From Montifringilla adamsi (Eukaryota > Chordata > Aves > Passeriformes > Passeridae), in contig JAGGNK010009114.1 in assembly GCA_017590115.1 (NCBI GenBank), forward strand, positions 16,147,433-16,211,432: 64,000 nt of DNA, in the 5' to 3' direction. Numbering within the stretch: the stretch's first letter is position 1; each line of letters begins with the position of its first letter. The notes under the pieces were generated by a model. That model did no database searches and was not told the DNA's origin. It was given only the letters and a program-made list of their open reading frames with translations. Shown here in pieces: positions 14,261 to 25,970 of the stretch. The translations under genes were made by a program, and so were the position numbers.

Positions 14261-16607
14261 TCTAAGAAAATTTTAGAGCAATAATCAGGTTTGTGCTTTG
14301 GTTTCTTTAATTACTGTTATTTTTAATGACTGACATTTATCTTATGGTTCATCGGAATTAAGCAGATCACCTTTCTGGGCAACAGAAAAGAACACAAGGA
14401 AATATTTTTCCTGGCTTTGGAAGTCAAACCTTAGTTTTATTTTTCCTGCAACACTTAACTGAAGACTAAAATATGGTTTTGTTCTTCTAATGAAAGTTCA
14501 TTCCATGTTTCATGTCCATGGATTAGGACAGCTTCCTCAAGTGCTGTTTCACAGCCAGTATCTTTGACTACAAAAAGGGACTGAGGATCAGTGAGCAGGA
14601 TGGTGTTAGCCACAATGTATAGAGGTGCTGACAACTGCTTAATTCAGGCCAGTGTTCAGATTGCTCCAGCTCATTCTGGAGATCAAACACCATCTAAGGA
14701 GCTCTTTGTTTGCTCCCTGTGGCCAGTGCTCAGGAACTGAGCAGCACTGTGAAAGACATGCATAGCTATGAGAAAACTTTCATTATTTTTACAGATTTTT
14801 ACCAATGTACCATAAAATTGTTATGCACAAGCCTGGAAACACATTCAACATAACTCTTTAACCATCCAGAAATAACTACAATTTGCTTCATTTGAAAAGA
14901 AGGAAATCTCAATGCAGTCACTGTTCTATGAAGCAGAATCTCAGGTAAAAACTTTTCTTAGCCATTATTGGACTCATTTTTTCTTCCGAAAAATGAAAAA
15001 TACAAATCTAAGCCCTCTTCCCAAAAGCATGACAGAGAAAAGAAATCCATCATTCAGTAAGAAAAGTGGGTAAAACCAGAGCAAAACTTTTTTAAAAAAA
15101 TTTAAATACTATGAGTATTTACTAGCTGTGCTATGCAGAGCATTGATTAGTCAGCAGGGCAAAGGTGTCACAATATTCTAACAAAACTACTTCTAAAGGA
15201 CACAGAGAAGAGATGCTAACAATGCAGATCCCAACAAAAGGAATTAAAGCAGATTTTATTTTCAACTATGTAAGCTGTAGCATGATCATCCTAAAATTTG
15301 AGGTGAGTGTGAAAAAGGTTTATCTCTTGAGTGAGGTTCTAGGCAGCTGAGCATAAGGGGTATCTTTATTTTCTGAGAGGAACAAGGGGACCATTTAAAG
15401 GCACAGTGTTACCTTGCCCACAGTAATCTACAAGACATCCTTTTGTTTTGAAGCCATGGGCTACAGCAGCATAGAACAGTGGCAGGATAAGCTACTGCTT
15501 ACATCCCGACAGACCTTCTTCCACATTGTTTGGGAGAAGGATTTACATTGTCTGACCAGGGATGAGATCACCCACAGCAAGAAATTTACCAGTCATATAC
15601 CTAGGGATGAGGGGCAATTCACAGAGGGCATCAATGCACAGTCACCAGAGAGGGGCAGGTGCCAGGTCTGGTATTTGGCTCTTGGGATACTTATTTCTTG
15701 CTCCAGTTCTCTATCCTGCTAGCTAAACTCAAGTCTCAAAATATTAAAAATAAATAAGTTTATGAGTATGCATTTGGTGCTCTGTTCTCACAGCTAGGGA
15801 AAGGAATCTGACCATTGTCATGATTAGTCATTGGAAAAAGTAGGCTATATAAAATCTTTCAATTTAGCTGGTCCTTCACCTCCATGGCTTTGGCCTACTT
15901 TAGTCCCACAAGTGCTGGTCCACCTGCTGGTTGACTCTGACCTTTCAGCCCTGGCTCTTCCCTTCAAGCTGTCCCTAGATCCTTGTTCCGATAGATCATA
16001 CAAGGTCATCCATGAGCCTTATCCTTACACCCATAAAGCATGGACTTGCTTAAAAAAAGGAAATAACTTTTTGTAGGAGAGAAGAAGGTGGCAAAAAAAC
16101 TCAAAACCAGCAATCCCCATGAGAAAAAAAAAGTTTAGAAATATCCATATTCCCTTAGCTGGAGGAGATTATATGTGCAAATCACACATTCATAATGAAC
16201 ATAATTATTTATAAATATGAAGTGCTATTTTGGTAATTTTAACTCAGCCTTCATTAATTTCTAATGTATACTTCTCTGCAGTAAGAGATACCCTGTAAAC
16301 AGAAAGATGTGTTGCAAAATAGGAAAAAAACCCATGTTTTGGGAGCAAGCTGCAAACCCAACAGCTGGCTCCCATGAGAGCCATGCTCTCAGATTTACGC
16401 TGTTGAGCACTGGCAAATGGCCCTGTAAATGGGTGCTGTGCTTTAGCAGGCTCCCAAAAACTCTGTGGCACTCCTGGAAAAAATAATTCCACCATGAAGG
16501 AACTTCAGTCTGTAGATGGGTGCAGCCTGCCTTGAATGATGATACAATCTAGGTATGTCCTATGTGTGAAGTTAGTGAATTTTGCTGTCATTGCTGTAGC
16601 TGCACTA

Positions 16608-16613
16608 ATGAGG
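16608..16613. repeat. Left target-site duplication of the solo LTR
   Basis: The 6-bp sequence ATGAGG sits directly before the TG end of the LTR and is repeated exactly after its other end. It marks the insertion site; the empty allele would carry one copy only. Confidence 0.85.
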
Positions 16614-16670
16614 TGTCGCTGACTCTCCGTGTGTGGTGACACGAGGCTTGACTCCATTTCAGAAGGCTGA

Positions 16671-16676
16671 TTTATT
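16671..16676 (-). promoter_or_regulatory. LTR polyadenylation signal AATAAA
   Basis: On the minus strand this reads AATAAA, about 57 bp before the LTR 3' end, the usual place for the R-region poly(A) signal. It fixes the orientation of the element. It could also end transcripts of any minus-strand host unit crossing the site. Confidence 0.7.
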
Positions 16677-16806
16677 ATGTTAAATATCATATTAAAATAC
16701 TACATTAAAACTATACTAAAGAACAGAGAGATCAGAAGGCTCAACAAGAATAGAACAGAATAGAATAACAAAATCTTGTGACTGCTCACAGCCTTGGCAC
16801 AGGTGG

Positions 16807-16853
16807 CTGTGATTGGTCATCAATGGAAAACAATCCACATGGACCAATCACAG
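16807..16853. promoter_or_regulatory. Paired inverted CCAAT boxes in the LTR U3
   Basis: Two 12-bp arms, CTGTGATTGGTC (16807-16818) and GACCAATCACAG (16842-16853), are perfect reverse complements separated by 23 bp. Each contains a CCAAT box, one on each strand. CCAAT pairs are classic NF-Y sites in LTR promoters. The position upstream of the poly(A) signal in the minus orientation fits U3. Use as a promoter is inferred, not shown. Confidence 0.6.
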
Positions 16854-16900
16854 ATGCACCTGTTGCATTCCACAGCAGCAGATAGTAGTTGTTTGCCTTT

Positions 16901-16932
16901 CTCTCCTGAGGCTCCTCAGCTTCTCAGGAGAG
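16901..16932. repeat. 10-bp inverted repeat (hairpin) in the LTR
   Basis: CTCTCCTGAG at 16901-16910 and CTCAGGAGAG at 16923-16932 are perfect reverse complements with a 12-nt loop. The hairpin lies near the 5' end of the LTR in its own orientation. It may be a structural or binding element of U3; its role is unknown. Confidence 0.7.
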
Positions 16933-16974
16933 GAAAAATCCCAGCAGAGGATATTTCATAATATCATGGCTACA

Positions 16975-16980
16975 ATGAGG
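16975..16980. repeat. Right target-site duplication of the solo LTR
   Basis: This is the second exact copy of ATGAGG, directly after the CA end of the LTR. One extra A also matches on the left side, but it is the terminal A of the LTR's CA, so the duplication length is read as 6 bp. Confidence 0.85.
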
Positions 16981-19900
16981 CACCAGCAGAGAACTCCCAT
17001 GGGTCAGGATCATTTGCAGCTGGATCTCTCCTAAAAGGAACAGGATATGCCATGAGACAGATGTTTGCCCAGACAAGACAGAGAGGGGAACTTTGCAGCT
17101 AAAGGGAGCCTTTGGAGATTAGTAAATATGTGGGTAAAAATCTGCTTTTGGTGTTCTTTGAAAGCCCAGGAGATGAGGGTGAGTGGCTACATGGGACCTG
17201 TTTTAGTGGAGCTGAAAATATTCCCCAGCCTGTATGAAATTCCCTCCTGCTGCCCATTGCTAAAGGTCAGGCTTTTTAAATGTGGGAGATGTGAGGGGTG
17301 GCAAACTGTGAGCAGACCTGAAGTAAACCAAGACTTCAACAGGAACTGAAGCAAAATAAGCTAATTTCCTTGGGCATGAGATGGGAGGCTCAAAGGTTCT
17401 AAAGGCATGTTTGTTTGGAAAACTTAGTAAACTTAGTATTTTTATAATTACTCAACAGACTATATGTATTAACATTTACGAAAAAATATTCTCTCAGCAA
17501 AATAAAGTTTTCTCTTTAAGTGACCATATTCAAGAGCATTATTTAGACCCCCCAGGTACTAACTTTTCCCCCTGCCACTCTCCCTTCCAGTGTCTCACAT
17601 GCTAAAAAGCAGAGTTCTAGCTCAGCAACTGGTTCCTATCCAGCTTGTATTAGTGCAACTCAGCTATTAGTACTGTTGTGAAGAGATTAAGTAAAAAAAA
17701 TAGCTCGAGGTACATAGCTCATCAAAACTGGTGACACTGCCCTTAGATGAACAATTGCAATATTCCTTTTTCCAGCCATGATTTTACTTTCATCACTAAA
17801 ATACCACTAGTAGTGAAGTGGTTGTACAAGCTTATTCTCTACTCAGTTACTCCAAAGTAATGTAATTTAACCAAGCAGAAAATGGTGAAAGTCTACCTGC
17901 ATCACTGGAAATGGAGCTTAATCACTTTGAAATTATTCTGTTTGAATGAACCCGGACTCTCACCAAAGAGAGAAGGGGAGGAATAAATCAGTCAGCAGAT
18001 CAGAGTTACAAGGAGAACCTGTACATCTGCAGGTTAGCAGAAGCTCATATTTAAGCTTCTAAATTCATGCCAGTCACTCATGAAATAATCAAAAGCAACA
18101 TCAGAAATTAAAATTAGTTTGCTTTTAATTACCTTTTTTCATTGCACAACTTTTGGTAAAATTGGTAAAGATGTTTAAAAAAATAATAAGCATTTCATTA
18201 ATTTTTTCAGACTTCTGAGATTTTGTGTTGTAAGAGGCAAATAAAATTAGAATGGTTACTTTCTTTCTTCAGCTGTATTCAGTTTTTATAGAATTGCTTC
18301 AAGAAGACTGGTGAGTCCCCTTTTCCTAAATGGACATCAATTTATTGTTGACATTAACCAGAAATTATATTGCATATATTTAAGGAACCCTATGCTGACT
18401 TGATTATTTTTCCTGAATGTTGAGTGCTGGACTACAACCTGACCAACAATATCTTTCTTTCTTTAATCACTGTAAAATGTTCAATTTTTTAAAGTATGAT
18501 TTACATAGAATGAATCTGTTTATATATCCACATTACTATAATAATCCACATACACACCACATAAATCACAATCTTTCCCCAAATTTAAATAAACCAGATA
18601 AGATCACGGCCATGTTGCATTAAGAGTTGCACAATCAGCTCCCAGTTTTCCATACCATGAGCACGTTCCCTCCAAAAAATAGCTTTGTTTAGATATATTT
18701 GGTTTCCAAATATTTAACTTACTATTTTCTTGCTGTTTGTTCCCATATCTAAACACTGATAAATCCAGACCTTTTATTTATTGAGTTACCACTGAATCTA
18801 AAAGTGCACGTCTTCCTTTTTCAAGGTGTGAAGCCAAGCATTCTTTCATAGCTATGACAGTTTCAACTTCAATGACATTTTCTTAATTAACCAGAACAGG
18901 AAAATTCATGTTCTGCATGAAAATATCACAAGTCTTTCGCAGGTTTTTTTTTTTTTTTCCCCTCAGAGGAAGCTGATTTTCTGAAAGGAAGAATCTCCTC
19001 CTATGGCATTTGTATTGATCAAAATGAAATTGTTTTCTTTGTTTTGTAAAGGGTATATATCCCATGGAACTGTCAAAGCTACATAGCTATTTTAAAGACC
19101 AAAAATTATGGCATGCCTGATCCTGTCTGTCTGAGACCATTAATTATTATCATCCTAAAAGCTCTCTCATCTCAGAAAAGGACAGCTAACAACTATGTCT
19201 TAGGCTACAGGAGACATCAACACAGCTGATTCCTTCTTGCAAAGAGTTTTGTTACAAACTTTTTGCTTGATTTTTAAAAAGTCAAGAAATTATCATTAAC
19301 TCGTGATTCCCAAGCTTTGACAGAAATTGCATGTGATTTATAATCAACAAGTTCTCTGAGAAGGACCTTAAACCATGCAGTAAAACTCCATGAAGGGAAA
19401 TTTATCATTCAACAAGGATTACTCTTCCCTCAAGACACATGATGAGGGAACAGGGGCAATTAGGGAATGAGAATTACTGTGTCGCTTCCCAAACAGAATT
19501 ATTCTAGGGATTCTTGAATTGGACACCAGGGAGCAGCTGAACTTTACATACTCTTGTGGACCTCAAGAGAGCCTGTTAAAATTTAACTGTAGTTAAAAAT
19601 GGCCAAGAGTGGGAAAAATAAACATGAGCTGCAAGAAATAGAAAACCTAGAGACTCTTGGTGGTTGTTTGATGATAAACAGTAACTTGGCAAAATTAACA
19701 AGTTTATTTAAAAGAAAAAAAAAAATTACCTCTGTGATCTTTACATGGCACACCTAATGGTTTATTACTCACAGCAAATGGAAATCTGACATTGCACAAA
19801 GCCCACTGTGTTTCATGTCAGAGGACACTCAATCACCTGTATGACTCATGAGACACTGCAATGCAGAAATCTGACACAGAATAAGCATCCTGGGGCTTAG

Positions 19901-20859
19901 CTCAGTGTGCCTCTGAAAAGACACCTTTTTTCAAATCTGGGCGCTTCAGAAGATCTGACTGACAAAGGGAATCCAGAGCTGTCAGCCAAGCTGTGAAGAC
20001 TTGTGCTAACATATTTCTTCTTTTAAGCCTAAAGCAACATTTAAAATACAAAGATCTCATAGTGACAGCATCAAACCCAACGCAAGTCCAACATCTGCAC
20101 CTAAGGAGACTGTAATTCAGCAGCAGGGAATACAGTAAATAGGGAATCTGATGAACTTCAAGTTGATATGTACTGTAGTATGACTGACAGACAAACCCAT
20201 TTATCACTATGTTAGGACTCATTCATCCCTCAGATAATTAGCACTTGGTTTGTAAGGGCCTGCTACTCACAAAAGCCTCTGATTACAGGTCAGATTGAAT
20301 ATTCCCAACAAGTTTGACAGCTGATAGGAAAACCACTCTCCTGAAACCAGTACTATACTTAAATGACTTGAGAAGATATTATTGCAATGCTGTTGCTCTG
20401 ATACATTTTAATGGTAAAAAGGCTGATGGCTGCATCTGTGAATGCACTTCAGCACACTGGAGCATGTGTTTCCAACTCCAGAACCGCAGTCCTGATTGCA
20501 GCTTCTACCTCTCCTTTCAGTCATCTGTGGACTACACAGTGACCAATTTTAGACCTCTTGGGCATTCAGATTTCTACTGCTGAGCTTGAACGGGACTGTT
20601 TTCGTCATAACAGAGTATGACCTGGAAGCCCAGACCCTCAGGAACACTAGACACATGGTTCCCCTGCCAAAAGCTGTACATCTGATGAATACACCCAGGA
20701 CACGTGTTGAGCTCTGTATAAAACTTTGCCAGATAAGCCGGCATTGGTACTTTTCCCATTTCAGCAATTTCTCCTAAATTCATCCACTTAGGCAGAATAA
20801 GAATTGTGAAAAATAAGAGCTAGAGCTCATCAGCTCCCTTCCTAACAAGGATTCAAATT

Positions 20860-20925
20860 CACATGTCTTCCTTGACAGAAAAGCAGCCTAATTACCAAGC
20901 AACAGGCAAAGTTGAAGCATGATGG
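20860..20925 (+). mobile_element. Possible tRNA-SINE remnant
   Basis: GGATTCAAATTCACATGTCT followed by a CAGCCTAATTACCAAGC stretch is similar to the GGATTCGAACCC...CTCTTAACCACTA tail of MIR/CORE SINEs. The similarity is short and could be chance. Confidence 0.25.
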
Positions 20926-22227
20926 TGACATTTCTCCAGCAAGAAAGGCTTCACAGAAGCCAGAAGTATTAATCCATTAATAAACCAGAGGCTGTGTCAT
21001 TAAATGTACTTCAGATGGATGCAGTGCCCAGCTCAAAAATGCTGGAAAACCTCTGCTAGTGTTTGGTAACAAAGAGTAATCAGCTAAGAGTTATTTTCTT
21101 TCCCTCTACTGCAGAACTAAGATTCTCTATTATACCAGAAAAACATGCATGCAAAGTTCAAGGTCAAAGGAGAAGTTTAAAGGTTAGGAGTTACAGTACA
21201 GTCTGTGACAGCAAAGTCATTTCAATTTACCCCATTTCTTCCCCAAATAATTTGATTCTGTTTTCCTTCACTACTCTCCTTCTGCACATACATCAACAGC
21301 ACAGTGTCCTCTGTGTAACACCCCCTCCCAAGAGAGGCAAAGTTTTGATCCCTCATTACTATCTGTCCTCATTAACTTCATCCTTTTTTTCCAGTTTTGT
21401 TCCAAAACATAAATACCAACAAGCTGATTAACGCATTTTGGACGCAGAGAAAGTTGGGCTCAGAGCAGACCTGGCCACAGAATGGTTTTTTCCTTCCTTC
21501 TTCTCTACCAGGGCAGTACATCCATGTTTGAAACTGGAGAAGCCCTGCAGAACATTAGGCTGTAAAAAGCAGTATCGCTAGAACTTCAAACAGAGCTCAT
21601 GTACCCATTCAAAAAAATTGACAGTGCTACTACAGCTTATGTCAGACAAATGGAGAAACTGAGACTCAAGTCAACTAAGTGGACACATCAGCAAAGAAGT
21701 ACAATAGCAGAGAACAGATCCAAGAGAAATTTCTTGGTGTCACAAACTTCCACTTAATCCCAAGATTATCCTTCCTTTCTCCAAAGCAATACTTGAATGA
21801 ATTTGGTTAACTGATCATCAGCTTGAGCCACCTCTGTAATGCCATGACTCCATTACAGAACAACAGGAATATCACACAAGCACATCATCTCTTATTTCAT
21901 CATGACATAGGAAGAACCAAAAAGTATTTCTCTCTCTGCTCAGCTAACCCTTTATGGCATTTGGTTGATGCACAGAATTCAAGTCTTTTTGAAATAATAG
22001 TGCCAAATTATATTTGGCTCATCAAGTTTCATACCTCTTGGCTCGATAACTCCCTTGACAACTGACCTTCTGTTGGTTCTCAAATTTAAAGACTGATCTT
22101 ATCTTACATATCCATGAAGCAGATGGAGATGAAAAGTTACAATTTTTAAAGGTAAAGATGGTAAAAATATATTATTTTGGAATTACAGGAAGTTAATTTT
22201 GTTCATGCGTTATTGTTTCACTACTAA

Positions 22228-22230
22228 CTA

Positions 22231-22279
<49 letters not shown>

Positions 22280-22289
22280 TACTACTACC
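22228..22289. repeat. Interrupted (TTA)n microsatellite
   Basis: TTA units run for about 60 bp with two TCA interruptions and a final switch to CTA. The interruptions suggest an older, more stable tract than the one near 616. The tyrosine-rich short open frame here is an artefact. Confidence 0.95.
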
Positions 22290-23854
22290 ATGATTTTATT
22301 CTTGCTGCAAGTTCCCCATACTTCTCAGGCTGCCTAGAAAGCACTTACTCTGACACTTCCTCAAAGGCACCTGTGACAAGAAGCACACCATAAAGCAGCT
22401 TGGTTTTGAAAGACCAATTCTGGGTAGAGAATTTGATTTTAAACAAATGTTGTGTCCTAGAAACAGACACACACAGAGATTCAGCCTATACATGCCACCT
22501 GTGCAATATGTCTCAAAGAGAAATCTAGCACCTAGAGGGCAGGCTAACACTGGCAAAATAACACTTCACACAAAGTGCATGATCTCCCAGAATTTGGTGT
22601 GCCCAACACTTTGCAGTCTCTCCACCCAGTCTCTCTTTATGGCTTTAGGTTTCATTTACACATAAATCACCCAAAGGAGTAAATGCACATACCTGGAAAG
22701 CACAGGGCAGCCTGTTAAATGTACACACTTTGCTCTCAGTTATGGTGACAGCCTAACTCCAGCAGCAAGATCTCAGCTCTGTATTGTGCAGTTCTTCATC
22801 TGAATGTATAAAAGCTCCTTCACTTTTACTAGTCACTCTAACATGACTTTCATGGATATCCACAGTTATATTCATTTCTGGATTTTGGGAATGAGGAGCT
22901 ACTTGAAAAATGCCCACAGTATGAAAAAAATATGTCATTTGTGTTACTTTACTGGGCAAACCTGTCGCAGGATTTTCAGTGCTGGCTGCACAGGCTTGCA
23001 TAAATGGCACAAAGAATATGAAGCATTTTTCTCTGATCATCAGCTGCTGCTTCCTTTCCCTGCTTCTCCCCTTGTTCCTACTCAGAATCCCACTGGGGTC
23101 AAATTAGAGGAGGGCTAGATAAACAGATAATCTTAGGTTTACCAGATTCACCTCAGACTTGGGAAACCAGTATTTTTAATCCAGCATGTGTTGCTAGCTT
23201 TTGTTGCTACTTGATCTATCACTTAATTTCCATTTCTCTGGTTGCCCTCTGCCTGTTTCACCTGATGAGCTTTTGTTATTCTGTTTGCCTATGGTAGAGT
23301 CATATCCTGGTCCTGTTCCCCCAGCAAAAGTCACCTGGTGCTACTGGGACCTTATTTATGCTACACTCCCTCATTTCTGCAGAGTTCCTCCTGTGTAAAA
23401 CCAAGATGACTCGCCTGTCCTGCCCTGGGAATGTCAGAGAAGGCTTTGGGGGAGAAGCAGCACCGCTGTGACAAAGCTGCCACCCCCTCCCTGCAGCGAC
23501 ACAGCCAACATGCACAGCGTGCTGCAGTCACCCACTGATGACTCAAAGCTAAGGCAGGATCAGAAAGCAGAGCTGCACTTCCCAAATGACAATTTGAGCA
23601 TTTTGCAGCCTTTTGTAGGAATGGCCTCACAGTGACTTCTCAGGAATAAGATATTATAAAAACACCAGAAGAAAAATAATATAGGCTTGATTGGAGGGGA
23701 AGAAACTCCTCTATACTGCATCATAACTTCCCAGGTCTCCTTTATTTCATTCATTGTCCTAGAATTAAATGATACTCATTTAAAATTACTAGGTTCATAA
23801 AGCAAAATGTAAAATTAAAGGGTACGTCAACTTCAAATACACAGTTCTCCATCA

Positions 23855-23870
23855 CAGCAATTAATTGCTG
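23855..23870. promoter_or_regulatory. 16-bp perfect palindrome with homeodomain core
   Basis: CAGCAATTAATTGCTG equals its own reverse complement. The centre AATTAATT offers overlapping TAAT half-sites on both strands, a layout suited to a homeodomain dimer. The surrounding 23760-24000 block is AT-rich but not simple-sequence. Confidence 0.35.
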
Positions 23871-25404
23871 AAATTAGTCATTGTTTCATAAACTGAAAGC
23901 AAGTAAAATATATGTTTGCAATTGACAAAAATGTCAACATTATCCCTTAATTATTTTTCCAACTAAGTCATTAGTATTTTCTTTACTCTTACAAAGACAC
24001 ATTCTTCATAGTATAGTATTAGCTTGCAGATACCACCACCTCTGCTTCCCAGGTTGACGCCTTCCCTTTTTGTGCTGAATAAATAGCACTAAAATACAGC
24101 AATTAAAAATAAAGGCCACCTTCAGGCTGTACATGAGTGGCTTGAGATTACCTCAGCGTGAATAAAAGCAGAATTGTGCCTACCTTTCTAACTAGGTTCA
24201 GAGTATTTTCTTCCTTTATTTTGCCTGTGAATATCATGGGGCCATAATGAAGCTAAGCCATGATTTTCAATCAAATGGTAGGAAGGAATCATTATCCTAT
24301 ATTTTCTTACTGTTTCTTCAAGATTTATGATTGTTTCAGTAGTTCATTAGTTTCTGACTGCTCCAGACACACAGGGACTGAAAAGATGCACTTTAAAGAG
24401 AAGGCTCTGCTGCTGAGAACATCCATGGGCTAAGAACATGCTCTTACTTAATGCCCACAAAGTGTCACTCTGAAGTCAATTACCACTGAGCACAGACGGG
24501 TCATGTGCATTCAAGCATTATAACTCATTAATTTTGCTATTTGTGATCTTGTAATATTGACTGACTCAGAGCTTTTTGACCCTTCTAAAGCCACTGTTAA
24601 TGAAAATGAGATTTGACCCTGTGAAATTGGAGCTTCAGCTGGTTCTTTCATAATACTTTTCAAAATACTTGTTCTTTCAAAAATACTTTAAGTCTGAAAT
24701 AATTAATTGAAAGTAGCTTCATCTTCCAAACCTTATAGCAATGTCTAGGTGAGTAAGCCTTTCTGTGGGTTTTAGGAAGTGAGACCCGTGGCACCACATA
24801 AACTGACTCTCCATCCATGATGTTTTACAAAGCAAAGGTACCTTTTAAGTGTAGCTGCTGCTGGGCACTGCAAAGCCTGTGCATTCATCCTCCAAGGCTG
24901 TTGGAGAAGCCTTACCTTTGCACCAGGGTCTGTCAGCAGCTGCAGGTGCCAGGAGCGCTCCTCTGCACTGACAGCCTCCCGAGCCTTAGGGAAGCTGCCA
25001 CTCCTCAGCGGTCTAGGGAGGAAAGAGAGAGGCTTCCATTGAGCTTGGACAACATTAAAAAATTCAACTCAGAAACACTATAATATTTCAGCCACTCCAT
25101 TTAAGCTGTGAACTGTAAAAACTTAAAGGCAGCTGGATGGATGCCACCCTGGAGCAGCAGCTCATCCCCAAATCACTCACAGCACAAGCACAGATCCAAC
25201 ACCCAAATAAATCCTGCAGCCCTGCCTCTGGGAACTCACACCTCACTAAGAATGCAGCGGCTTCAGAACTATAAGGCACTGGTATTTTGTCCCCTCTAAA
25301 CTATACTATATTTTGGTCTTACTATGAATAGCTTTAAACAAATACACATCAGCTAAGGGAATTCCATTCCTAGACTGCTGAAAGGGTCAGGACTCTTACT
25401 TCAA
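23871..25404. other. Non-coding AT-rich block and a GC-richer patch
   Basis: 23760-24740 is AT-rich with many TAAT words and could contain regulatory sequence. 24830-25040 is GC-richer with CTGCTG words and an 88-codon frame (24817-25083) without recognisable domains. Confidence 0.55.
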
Positions 25405-25570
25405 AATTAATTACTGAACATTAATTACTCAACAACAGTTATGAAACATTTAAAAGGAAAATGAATATCCAGAAATACCATTAGTAAACACATTCCTGAG
25501 GAAATTATTTAATTAGTGTTTAATTACTGGTAAAGAAATTTATTAGTTGCTAAACATTAATTACATAAAG
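25405..25570. promoter_or_regulatory. Homeodomain-type TAATTA cluster
   Basis: Five TAATTA sites lie within 157 bp: TAATTAC at 25408-25414, 25422-25428, 25521-25527 and 25558-25564, and TAATTAG at 25510-25516. By base composition about 0.14 would be expected in a stretch this short. The 11-mer ACATTAATTAC appears twice. TAATTA is the core bound by many homeodomain proteins, so this is a candidate enhancer. No experimental support is available here. Confidence 0.35.
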
Positions 25571-25844
25571 CATGACTTTTAAATTGCTGGTGCTATTCAT
25601 AATTTAAATAACTACTTTTATCTATGTATTTATTTTCCAGTGTTAAGTGGATTGTTTCTCATTAAGAGTAGAACATAATAAATGCTTTATACATGGGATT
25701 GATTGCTATTCTGGTTTGATCCCAGGTGCAAGCCTGGCATCTTCAATACCAAGACACAATTCTTAGCACTTTGGAGTTAAAAAGCAGTTTTCTTATGTGA
25801 TGGCAGAAAGCCATTTCTGTCATCTGTACAGAGCAATACTGCCC

Positions 25845-25970
25845 CTTGACTGAAGAAATAGGTACTAATTAGCCAAGGTGTCCTGAATATTCACCAGCTG
25901 ATACAAGGAATTGCATCAAAAATCAGATTTGAACCCAGGCCTCTTGCCACTGATTTCCGCCCCTTTCATA
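25845..25970 (+). mobile_element. Ancient tRNA-derived SINE (MIR-like) remnant
   Basis: The block order CTGAAGAAATAGG, AGCCAAGGTG, CACCAGCTGATACAAGGAA and GATTTGAACCCAGGCCTC resembles the MIR core and tail (GCCCAAGGTCACACAGC then GGATTCGAACCCAGG). MIR copies are known in bird genomes as very old remnants. Divergence is high, so another CORE-SINE is equally possible. Confidence 0.45.

Larger units (their letters stand above)
7891..16607. other. Non-coding stretch between CR1 remnant and LTR
   Basis: It contains the longest open frame of the window (8193-8678, 161 codons), judged to be chance because the length is near expectation and the composition is unbiased. Other frames at 11244-11886 and 15414-15722 are also featureless. 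Simple repeats are listed separately. Confidence 0.7.
16614..16974 (-). mobile_element. Solo LTR of an endogenous retrovirus (ERVK-like)
   Basis: This is a 361-bp long terminal repeat read on the minus strand. Its ends are the canonical TG...CA: on the plus strand the element begins TGTCGC and ends GGCTACA. It is bounded on both sides by the same 6 bp, ATGAGG, which is the target-site duplication. A 6-bp duplication fits class II (ERVK-like) integrases rather than the 4-5 bp typical of ERV1 and ERVL. In the element's own orientation there is a U3-like half with CCAAT boxes, then an AATAAA signal about 57 bp before the 3' end, as expected for U3-R-U5. No internal gag, pol or env sequence lies beside it, so it is a solo LTR left by LTR-LTR recombination. 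The overall look matches LTRs abundant in passerine genomes; that family match is from memory and the subfamily is not named. The intact ends and duplication suggest a fairly young insertion. Confidence 0.88.
16981..23754. other. Non-coding stretch after the LTR
   Basis: It is mostly unique DNA. The segment 23360-23640 is the most GC-rich here, with several overlapping open frames on the minus strand (up to 89 codons), but CpG remains sparse and no protein is recognisable. A T13 run lies near 18946. Confidence 0.65.

Noticed and set aside
21063..21431. 122-codon plus-strand frame
   Set aside because: Low-complexity serine/leucine/threonine-rich end, no recognisable domain and length within chance.
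22199..22393. Tyrosine-rich 64-codon frame
   Set aside because: Produced by translating the interrupted TTA/TCA microsatellite.
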